Positions 1 through 5,328 of a DNA stretch of 5,441 bases are shown here, in pieces. The stretch lies in assembly GCA_013044365.1 (NCBI GenBank), contig JABEUP010000186.1:1-5441 (forward strand), in the 5' to 3' direction. The translations under genes and the position numbers were made by a program. The first letter of the stretch is position 1. Every line of letters begins with the position of its first letter. The notes beneath the pieces are model-generated. The model was not told the origin of the DNA. It made no database searches and worked only from the letters and a program-made list of their open reading frames with translations. The DNA comes from Acidimicrobiaceae bacterium (lineage in GTDB: Bacteria > Actinomycetota > Acidimicrobiia > Acidimicrobiales > Acidimicrobiaceae).

Positions 1-121
1 GCATCACGTCGATCCCCGAATGGCTGCAACCAACCTCCTTGGTGATGTCTCGAAGGCTCATTCCCTTCGCACGCAATCGGCGAGCCAACGCTCGTTGGAA
101 AGTTGTTAAGTGAGCGGTCAC
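1..121 (-). CDS. IS30-family transposase, N-terminal fragment (continues off left edge)
   Basis: About 40 codons are visible. The start is GTG at 121-119, chosen because AAGGAG (133-128) lies 6 nt upstream, which is an ideal ribosome binding site. The peptide begins VTAHLTTFQRALARRL and continues with KGMSLRDITKEVGCSHSGI. That second part aligns with KGWSLRSIAKEVGCSYPGI at the start of the right-hand transposase, so it should be the first DNA-binding helix-turn-helix of an IS30-type transposase. The catalytic DDE domain would lie beyond the left edge, so it cannot be told whether the gene is intact. An imperfect hairpin overlaps the ribosome binding site and may limit translation of transcripts entering from outside the element. 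The family assignment is fairly secure because of the paired element tips. Confidence 0.72.
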   Translation of the reverse strand, partial: MTAHLTTFQRALARRLRAKGMSLRDITKEVGCSHSGIDVM

Positions 122-127
122 GCGCTA

Positions 128-168
128 CTCCTTCGGTTAGGTCAATCCATTAAGGTTGACTCACCGAA
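128..168 (-). promoter_or_regulatory. Imperfect hairpin plus Shine-Dalgarno before the left transposase
   Basis: Read on the minus strand, TTCGGT (168-163) pairs with ACCGAA (137-132), and GTCAACC (160-154) pairs with GGATTGAC (148-141) with one bulged base. The loop is 5 nt and there is a small internal loop between the two stems. The 3' arm runs directly into AAGGAG (133-128), the ribosome binding site of the GTG at 121. A hairpin at this position could reduce translation of read-through transcripts, a strategy known from other insertion sequences. That function is inferred. Confidence 0.5.
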
Positions 169-169
169 T

Positions 170-196
170 GTTGCGTTGACCCCCTGAACCCGCCCA
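170..196. repeat. Terminal inverted repeat of the left IS30 element
   Basis: On the plus strand this 27-nt stretch starts GTTGCGTTGACC and ends CCCGCCCA. Its reverse complement matches 4240-4266, the inner tip of the right-hand element, at 22 of 27 positions. The conserved blocks are TGGGCGG, TTCA, GGTCA and CGCAAC. Both copies read from inside to outside of their element, as terminal inverted repeats should. Confidence 0.7.
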
Positions 197-247
197 GATG
201 GTGCGGTGTATCTCGATGATTATGCGATTAAAAACTGCCTCCTGCAC

Positions 248-275
248 TTGACGCGAACGGATTTGATGATACAGT
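248..275 (+). promoter_or_regulatory. Probable sigma-70/SigA-type promoter for the ABC operon
   Basis: A -35 box TTGACG (248-253) is followed after 16 nt by a -10 box TACAGT (270-275). The -10 is preceded by TG one base upstream (267-268), making an extended -10. Transcription would start near 282 and give a leader of about 25 nt with a strong ribosome binding site. The promoter lies about 50 bp outside the tip of the left IS30 element, so it is probably the operon's own promoter and not one supplied by the element. The remainder of 197-247 shows no clear operator palindrome. Confidence 0.6.
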
Positions 276-292
276 TATTTTTTTTCCAAGGG

Positions 293-299
293 GGAGGAG
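293..299 (+). promoter_or_regulatory. Strong ribosome binding site of the substrate-binding protein gene
   Basis: GGAGGAG ends 6 nt before ATG at 306, within a purine-rich run from 288 to 300. It fixes the start at 306 over the in-frame ATG at 354. It is far stronger than anything before the ATPase and permease genes, which suggests that the binding protein is made in excess. Confidence 0.8.
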
Positions 300-305
300 A
301 CAATC

Positions 306-1505
306 ATGACACCAAAGTGTGGCGTTAACCGTGGGAAACAATTGCATAGGGGGATGTTAAGGTGGGGCGTTGGATCGTTGGCACTGCTACTAGCATTTAG
401 TTCTAGTATCACGAGTGCATCCGCAAGTCCGAAGAGTACGGCTGCTGCCGGGGCTGTAAAATCAGTCAAGGCTGAGTTGTCAAACTTTGAGAAGGGCCTA
501 TTTACGCACCCGCCGACGACCCCGAGCCCTGCGGTAAAGAAAAAGGAGAATATCTGGGTAGTTGAGTGGCTTGGTGCAACAACATCGTCCACTGTTCCAG
601 TAGCGGCAATCCAGGCTGCCGATAAGGCTTTAGGTTGGAAAACGACTGTCTATGATGCAAAAGGTCTTCCCAGCAATTATGTCACTGGCGTCAATGAAGC
701 TATCGCTAATGGAGCCAATGGCATTATCTTAATTGCCATTGATTGCTCCTACGTTGAAGGGCCATTAAAGCAAGCGAAAGCTGCCCACATAGCCGTAACT
801 GCGATTTATGGATTTGACTGCAATCAATGGGGCGGCGGACCTAGTTTGTATTCCGCCGCTATTTCCTTTGGACACCGGATCAAGGGTGGTGCAGTGGGCC
901 TGTGGAATGACTGGGGACGTGCGTCGGCCGATTATATAATCCAGGCGACGAACGGACGACCAGTGACGTTGATGCTGGACTCGTATCAATTATCCGTGTT
1001 CAAGTTTTACTATGATGGGTTCCTATCTCGGATGAATGCGTGCAAGACTTGCACGGTGATTAAGGTCCCATGGGATATCAGCACGGAATTCACCGGAACG
1101 GCCGTTGCTGGTTTGATTACTGCCGCTTACACTGCACATCCGAATATTAATTCATCACTATTGGGGACAACCGTAGACAATGGATTTAGCCAAGGAATTC
1201 ACGATCTCGGGCCTGCGGCACTGAAGAAGATGAAAGTAATTGGGGGCCTGGGATTACCGTCCGAATTTGCATTAATCCGTAACCAGCAGGCGCTTACCGC
1301 AACCACAGCGTGGCCCCAGCAGTGGATCGGCTTTGCCGCGGTTGATTCGATAAACAGCTACCTGGCGCACAGGCCACTTCAAGATGAAGGAATAGGCTTC
1401 CAGGTGCTAGATACGAATAATAAAAAGGATTGGCCAGCTCCAGGTAAGTACTTTACGGGTGTTGCAAACTATGCGCAACTCTACAAGAAGCGGTGGGGCG
1501 TGTGA
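306..1505 (+). CDS. Sugar-type ABC transporter substrate-binding protein (Peripla_BP_4-like, CUT2 class)
   Basis: The 399-residue protein should capture a small solute, probably a sugar or related polyol, outside the cytoplasmic membrane and deliver it to the permease encoded two genes downstream. Residues 1-20 are basic (MTPKCGVNRGKQLHRG). Residues 21-40 form a hydrophobic signal segment ending in Ala-Ser-Ala, a plausible signal peptidase I site after residue 40. No lipobox cysteine follows, which is unusual for a monoderm binding protein. A linker rich in Pro and Lys (about 55-81) precedes the first alpha/beta lobe, which starts IWVVEW (83-88) and contains GANGIILIAIDCSYVEG (136-152). A second lobe follows (VTLMLDSYQLS from 220; SSLLGTTVDNGFSQG from 283). 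Cys147, Cys172, Cys246 and Cys249 remain in the mature protein. The start is set by the strong Shine-Dalgarno sequence. Family assignment relies on the RbsA- and RbsC-type neighbours as well as on the fold pattern. The ligand cannot be inferred. Confidence 0.85.
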   Translation: MTPKCGVNRGKQLHRGMLRWGVGSLALLLAFSSSITSASASPKSTAAAGAVKSVKAELSNFEKGLFTHPPTTPSPAVKKKENIWVVEWLGATTSSTVPVAAIQAADKALGWKTTVYDAKGLPSNYVTGVNEAIANGANGIILIAIDCSYVEGPLKQAKAAHIAVTAIYGFDCNQWGGGPSLYSAAISFGHRIKGGAVGLWNDWGRASADYIIQATNGRPVTLMLDSYQLSVFKFYYDGFLSRMNACKTCTVIKVPWDISTEFTGTAVAGLITAAYTAHPNINSSLLGTTVDNGFSQGIHDLGPAALKKMKVIGGLGLPSEFALIRNQQALTATTAWPQQWIGFAAVDSINSYLAHRPLQDEGIGFQVLDTNNKKDWPAPGKYFTGVANYAQLYKKRWGV

Positions 1506-1520
1506 AAATAGGTACCCAAT

Positions 1521-1588
1521 ATTCCTCAAACCAACATGCAGCACTTGACTGAAGCAATTGATTCCTCTAACCAGCACGAAGCACTTGA
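1521..1588 (+). repeat. Two direct copies of a 28-nt repeat at 40-nt spacing
   Basis: Positions 1521-1548 and 1561-1588 match at 24 of 28 bases. Both begin ATTCCTC and end AGCACTTGA. The apparent ATG start of the ATPase (1536) lies inside the first copy; at the equivalent place in the second copy the sequence is ACG. In the ATPase frame, 1551-1604 also reads as two tandem nine-codon units, EAIDSSNQH and EALDSSNQV. The cluster therefore looks like a small local duplication. Confidence 0.7.
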
Positions 1589-3167
1589 TTCCTCGAATCA
1601 AGTGCTTCGTGCTGGTGATGTCTACAAGCATTTCGGTGGAACGCAGGCGTTAAATGGTGCTGGGTTAGAAGTAAATGCGGGTTCAATTCACGCATTGATT
1701 GGCGGAAATGGGAGTGGAAAATCGACTCTAATCAAATGTGTAGCTGGCGTCTATCAAGCCGATAGTGGATCGTGTAAAATATTTGGCAAACACATCGATT
1801 TGACTAAAATAACGCCGGTAGTCGCTGCTGATTTGGGCTTGCGATTTGTACACCAAGATCTTGGGATATTTCCGTCGTTAAGTATTGCGGATAACCTATT
1901 TCTACAGTCTCGAAGAGTACAAACACGACTGGGTAGAATCAATCGGCGCAAGGCAGCAGAGTTGGCTGATGACGTTCTTGGGCGGTTTGGGTTAGACGTA
2001 AATCTAAATCGTCCAGCCGGGGAGTTAAGCGCGCCTCAAAGGGCACTGATAGCGATCGCGCGTACACTGTTGCTTCGACCACGAAGCGGGCAATTGCTAT
2101 TAGTTTTAGACGAACCAACGGCCACTCTTTCGTTGCGAGAATCGAAAATACTATTCGATTCAATGCGACAGATTGCGCTCGGTGGTGATGCAGTTCTTTA
2201 TGTCACCCATCGAATGGATGAGGTACGCGAAATAGCTGACACGGTGACTGTATTTCGGGATGGACGGCGCGTTGGCAGCGAAAGTGTGAAAGGTCTCACC
2301 AACAAGAACTTGGCTGAAATGATTGTCGGTAGGTCTGAAAGTGCGACCGGGTCTAATGTACCGGATGGTGCAGGTAAAGAGAAGTTCCAAGAAGGGCGTG
2401 TACATATCGAACAAGATGATAAAGCGTTGTTAACAGTTAAGCGGCTACAGGGCGGTATTGTCAGGGATGTAAGTTTAACCGTTCACGAAGGTGAAGTGGT
2501 TGGACTAGCAGGTTTGGTCGGGAGTGGACGGTCTGAAGTGTTACGAATGATATTTGGCTTACATCCGCGAAGCGGTGGCCAAGTGTTGTTGAATGGAAAA
2601 CCTCTTGATGGAAAGAATTGTCGAGACGCACGGCAGAACGGCGTGGTGCTTATTTCAGAAGACCGTCTTGAGGAAGGTGTTTTTCCATCATGGACCATAC
2701 GCGACAATCTCGTCGTGGGCGCAGAATCGGACTACTTTCGATGGGGACGGTGGCGGTCTGGTCAGGTTACGCGTGACGCGACAGAGGCAGTACAAGAATA
2801 CAATATACGTTGCTATTCGATACAATCACACATGAACGAATTGTCAGGGGGCAATCAACAAAAGGTAATATTGGCTCGATTGTTACGGTTACGGCCTACG
2901 TTGCTATTGCTGGACGAACCTACGCAGGGGGTTGATGTAGGCGCGCGAGCGGAGATCTACGACCTAATTAGACAGCGTGCATTGCAGGGTATGGGGGTGT
3001 TGATAGTGAGTTCAGAGTTGGAGGAGTTGCCGTTGATTTGTGATCGAGTAGTGACTATATGGAGGGGAAGATCAATGGCAACATGGCGTCAGCCTATGAC
3101 GGAAGGGGAGCTGATTGCCGCGGCACTTGGCCAGGAAGGGTTGGCGGTGTCCGCGAATGTTGAGTAA
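1536..3167 (+). CDS. RbsA-type sugar ABC importer ATPase (two nucleotide-binding domains)
   Basis: This cytoplasmic ATPase of 543 residues (usual length about 500) should energise uptake through the downstream permease. The first domain has Walker A GGNGSGKST (56-64), Q-loop Gln107, signature LSAPQ (164-168), Walker B ending Asp192-Glu193 and H-loop His225. The second has the degenerate Walker A GLVGSGRSE (326-334) typical of this family, the ISEDRLEEG motif (372-380), a canonical signature LSGGNQQK (435-442) and Walker B Asp459-Glu460. Its H-loop position reads VSSE (490-493), also usual for RbsA proteins. Residues 1-22 are a repeat-encoded extension not expected in the family; the conserved domain begins at VLRAGDVYKHFGG (23-35). 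No Shine-Dalgarno sequence precedes ATG 1536 or the alternative GTG at 1602, so the start is uncertain. The binding-protein gene ends 30 nt upstream. Confidence 0.92.
   Translation: MQHLTEAIDSSNQHEALDSSNQVLRAGDVYKHFGGTQALNGAGLEVNAGSIHALIGGNGSGKSTLIKCVAGVYQADSGSCKIFGKHIDLTKITPVVAADLGLRFVHQDLGIFPSLSIADNLFLQSRRVQTRLGRINRRKAAELADDVLGRFGLDVNLNRPAGELSAPQRALIAIARTLLLRPRSGQLLLVLDEPTATLSLRESKILFDSMRQIALGGDAVLYVTHRMDEVREIADTVTVFRDGRRVGSESVKGLTNKNLAEMIVGRSESATGSNVPDGAGKEKFQEGRVHIEQDDKALLTVKRLQGGIVRDVSLTVHEGEVVGLAGLVGSGRSEVLRMIFGLHPRSGGQVLLNGKPLDGKNCRDARQNGVVLISEDRLEEGVFPSWTIRDNLVVGAESDYFRWGRWRSGQVTRDATEAVQEYNIRCYSIQSHMNELSGGNQQKVILARLLRLRPTLLLLDEPTQGVDVGARAEIYDLIRQRALQGMGVLIVSSELEELPLICDRVVTIWRGRSMATWRQPMTEGELIAAALGQEGLAVSANVE
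1570..1616. repeat. Perfect 22-bp inverted repeat with 3-nt loop (strong hairpin)
   Basis: The left arm is 1570-1591 and the right arm 1595-1616, with loop CTC at 1592-1594. All 22 positions pair. The left arm starts ACCAGCACGAAG and the right arm ends CTTCGTGCTGGT. As RNA this would be a very stable hairpin located 65-111 nt after the binding-protein stop codon. No U-run follows, so it is not a typical intrinsic terminator. It sits inside the 5' end of the ATPase reading frame and contains a possible alternative GTG start at 1602. Likely roles, both inferred, are protection of the upstream mRNA from 3' decay or damping of ATPase translation. Confidence 0.85.
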
Positions 3168-4236
3168 GCGCTGGTGGGGTGGAGTGCTACATAAATATGG
3201 ATTAGTGCTATTGTTATTTGCCGTTTGCATCGGGTTTTCTTTGGATCCCGCTACACCAGCGTTTGCAACCGTGGCAAATTTTAGGTTCGTTCTGAGTAAT
3301 CAAGCTCTCACGGCAATCGTAGCCCTTGGAATGGTTTTTGCGCTTGTTGTCGGCGAGTTCGATCTATCCCTTGGCAATATTATGTCTTTGGCTAGTTGCA
3401 TCTGTGCTGGCTTGATGTCTCACGACAACGCGCCGTTGTGGTTAGCGATATTGGCTTCGATGGGCGTCGGCCTCGGTTTCGGAGCGGTAAACGGTCTGAT
3501 AGTTACTCGATTAAAAGTGAGCTCGATCGTTACGACGTTGGGAATGCTGATCATAGTGACTGCCGTGGAGTCATGGTACACAGGCGGCAATTCAGTTACC
3601 ACCGGAATATCTCAGGGACTGCTATCGATTGGGTATGCCCAAATTCTAGGTATACCAGATCCTCTGATTGTATTGATAGTGATCGCTGCAATCTGTTGGT
3701 ACGTGTTGGAGCAGACACCACTAGGTCGAAAATTGCATGCAGTCGGTGCCAATCCGGCTGCCGCCGGTGTGCTAGGCCTACCGGTTCGTAGGCTAACTTT
3801 GACTAGTTTTGTAATTGGTGGTCTGGTAGTCGGATTTGGCGGAGTGCTTTTGATCGCGGTTCAGGGTTCGGGAGTTCCGGGAGTAGGGCAGTCGTATTTG
3901 TTCTCTGCTCTAGCTGGGGCCATGTTGGGAGCAACGACGATTCGACCTGGGCGATTCAACGTATTGGGAACCTTAGCAGCGGTGTATTTTCTAGCGTTTA
4001 CGGTAAATGGGTTAACGCTATCGGGTGGGCCGTCATGGGTTAGCTCTGCTTTCGACGGTGCTGCTCTTATCGTTGCGGTAGGGATTTCAGTTTGGACTGG
4101 TTCTGGGCCTGAGGGCAGTGTCGTTATGAAGGACAGGGGTAGAGAGTCGAATGAGGAGATGTTGGGAGCAGAGTCGTCGGTTGTTTCATTGGAGGAGGAT
4201 GGTTTAGGGAGCACCGATCAGTTACTTGATAGTTAG
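3157..4236 (+). CDS. RbsC-type sugar ABC transporter permease (BPD_transp_2)
   Basis: This inner-membrane channel subunit has 359 residues from ATG 3157. That start overlaps the ATPase gene by 11 nt, which suggests translational coupling; a TTG at 3115 would add 14 charged residues and is less likely. About nine or ten hydrophobic segments can be seen, for example near 12-29, 50-66, 94-117, 123-138, 168-184, 216-235, 247-263, 268-285 and 298-312. Family motifs are GEFDLSLGNIMSLAS (66-80), VSSIVTTLGM (121-130), and TPLGRKLHAVGANPAAAGVLG (187-207), which contacts the ATPase in this family. GATTIRPGRFNV (258-269) is a variant I associate with actinobacterial members. A hydrophilic, acidic tail of roughly 45 residues follows the last membrane segment. 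The stop lies about 4 nt before the tip of the right-hand IS30 element, so the extreme C-terminus could have been altered by the insertion. Confidence 0.9.
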   Translation: MLSKRWWGGVLHKYGLVLLLFAVCIGFSLDPATPAFATVANFRFVLSNQALTAIVALGMVFALVVGEFDLSLGNIMSLASCICAGLMSHDNAPLWLAILASMGVGLGFGAVNGLIVTRLKVSSIVTTLGMLIIVTAVESWYTGGNSVTTGISQGLLSIGYAQILGIPDPLIVLIVIAAICWYVLEQTPLGRKLHAVGANPAAAGVLGLPVRRLTLTSFVIGGLVVGFGGVLLIAVQGSGVPGVGQSYLFSALAGAMLGATTIRPGRFNVLGTLAAVYFLAFTVNGLTLSGGPSWVSSAFDGAALIVAVGISVWTGSGPEGSVVMKDRGRESNEEMLGAESSVVSLEEDGLGSTDQLLDS

Positions 4237-4239
4237 TGT

Positions 4240-4266
4240 TGGGCGGCTTCAACCGGTCAGCGCAAC
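4240..4266. repeat. Terminal inverted repeat (inner tip) of the right IS30 element
   Basis: This 27-nt stretch begins TGGGCGGCTTCA and ends GCGCAAC. It pairs with the reverse complement of 170-196 at 22 of 27 positions. The transposase stop codon (4251-4249) lies inside it. It starts about 4 nt after the permease stop codon at 4234-4236, so the permease and transposase genes converge with only 12 nt between their stops. No separate transcription terminator is visible there. Confidence 0.75.
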
Positions 4267-5328
4267 AAGCTCTGCAAGTTTCTCTACGGGCATTCTATAA
4301 CCGAGGGTTTCTCGGGGTCGTCCGTTGAGGCTTCGCTGAATCCTCATGAGGTCCTCGCGAGAGTGCTTCGACAGGTCAGTTCCTTTTGGCATGTACTGAC
4401 GAAGCAGACCGTTGGTGTTCTCGTTCGACCCCCGCTGCCACGGTGAGTGGGGATCACAGAAGTAGATGGGCACGCCGGTCGCGACTGTGATTGATCGGTG
4501 GTTGGACATCTCTCGACCTTGATCCCAGGTGACGCTGCGCATGAGTTCTTGGGGCAGCGTGGCAATGGCGTCGCGCATCGCATGTTCGACGGCGAGCGCA
4601 CTGCGATCTTTGCCCAAGTGCAAGAGCAAGACGAAGCGCGTCGAACGTTCCACTAGGGTGCCCACGGCGCTACGTCCGTTGGCGCCGATTATGAGGTCGC
4701 CCTCCCAGTGGCCGGGTACCGCACGGTCTTCGATCTCCGCGGGACGATCGCTGATCATCACCATCTCCGGGATTTTCCCGCGCATCTCTACGCGGCCCTG
4801 GCTGCATCGCGTGGTGCGCCCCGAACGCAGACAGCGAGCCAGTTCTCGACGCAGTTCGCCACGCCCCTGGACGAAGAGTGACTGATAGATGGTCTCGTGG
4901 CTGATCCGCATAGTGGGGTCGTCAGGGAAGTCCAAGGCCAGTCGATTCGCAATCTCTTTTGGTGACCAGAGCTCTTCGAGCCACGTCGTTACTTTCGCAC
5001 ATAACGCTGGACTTTCGAGTTTGGCGAGCTTTGGACGCTTGGTGCACAGCCGAGCTCGCTGGTGCGCGGGCCAGATGCGATAACACTCGCGTCCGCCGTT
5101 GGCGGCCACCTCTCTCGTCACCGTCGAGGGAGAGCGATTCAGGCTTCGAGCGATCGAACGCATGGACTCTCCTCGGTGAAGACCGAGCAAGATTTCCTCG
5201 CGTTCATGAACGCTGAGCCGACCCTTTGCAGGTGCCCACGGATCAGGCCGAGCTGCTCGCGGCCGGCCGAGAAGAGAGGCGCGAATGCCCGGATAGCTGC
5301 AGCCGACCTCCTTAGCTATGGAGCGCAA
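4249..5328 (-). CDS. IS30-family transposase
   Basis: This DDE transposase cuts and joins the ends of its own element. With a start at TTG 5328 it has 359 residues. Two helix-turn-helix regions occur at the N-terminus: LRSIAKEVGCSYPGI (1-15), and EREEILLGLHRGESMRSIARSLNRSPSTVTREV (42-74). The second is the classic IS30 pattern. A middle region carries WSPKEIANRL (121-130) and RISHETIYQSLF (141-152). Catalytic residues are Asp211 in GHWEGDLI, Asp269 in VTWDQGREM and Glu303 in RGSNENTNGLLR. The 33 residues between the second Asp and the Glu match the DD(33)E spacing of the family. No frameshift or stop interrupts the frame. The start is weakly supported: the frame is open back to a stop at 5400-5398, but TTG 5328 is its first usual start codon, with AAAGG 7 nt upstream. 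An ATG at 5163 would lose the first helix-turn-helix. Confidence 0.92.
   Translation of the reverse strand: MRSIAKEVGCSYPGIRASLLGRPRAARPDPWAPAKGRLSVHEREEILLGLHRGESMRSIARSLNRSPSTVTREVAANGGRECYRIWPAHQRARLCTKRPKLAKLESPALCAKVTTWLEELWSPKEIANRLALDFPDDPTMRISHETIYQSLFVQGRGELRRELARCLRSGRTTRCSQGRVEMRGKIPEMVMISDRPAEIEDRAVPGHWEGDLIIGANGRSAVGTLVERSTRFVLLLHLGKDRSALAVEHAMRDAIATLPQELMRSVTWDQGREMSNHRSITVATGVPIYFCDPHSPWQRGSNENTNGLLRQYMPKGTDLSKHSREDLMRIQRSLNGRPRETLGYRMPVEKLAELVALTG

Larger units (their letters stand above)
1..196 (-). mobile_element. IS30-family insertion sequence, 5' end only (left edge)
   Basis: This is the transposase-proximal end of an IS30-like element, cut off by the left window edge. 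The assignment rests on two things seen in the sequence. The start of a minus-strand reading frame resembles the N-terminal helix-turn-helix of the right-hand IS30 transposase. A 27-nt tip at 170-196 also matches the inner tip of the right-hand element at 22 of 27 positions in the correct inverted orientation. The two elements are not copies of one another, because their coding ends differ clearly. The outer boundary is placed at 196, where the similarity stops, and could be off by a few bases. The other tip and any target duplication are outside the window. Confidence 0.75.

Noticed and set aside
275..592. A 105-codon minus-strand open frame over the start of the binding-protein gene.
   Set aside because: It has no homology I recognise and is antisense to a well-supported signal peptide and linker, so it reads as a shadow frame.
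1545..1573. A possible internal promoter before the ATPase: TTGACT (1545-1550) with TAACCA 17 nt downstream.
   Set aside because: The -10 candidate matches the consensus at only two positions and lies inside the repeat cluster.
244..1605. The 9-mer GCACTTGAC at 244-252 (over the operon -35 box) recurs at 1541-1549, with GCACTTGAT at 1581-1589 and its inverse at 1597-1605; ACTTGACGC also occurs at the right edge (5433-5441).
   Set aside because: The 1541-1605 copies are explained by the local repeat cluster, and the others share only about nine bases. This is too short to claim a regulator site or a second promoter copy.
1570..1625. The 22-bp hairpin as a rho-independent terminator after the binding-protein gene.
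   Set aside because: No T-run follows the stem, and the ATPase frame reads straight through it. Attenuation or mRNA protection is more plausible.
3115..3156. A longer permease starting at TTG 3115.
   Set aside because: It adds 14 mostly basic residues that do not fit the family N-terminus. ATG 3157 gives a normal length and a typical short overlap with the ATPase gene.
3861..4214. A 117-codon minus-strand open frame within the permease gene.
   Set aside because: It is antisense to conserved permease motifs, has no recognisable domain and no start signal, so it is a shadow frame.
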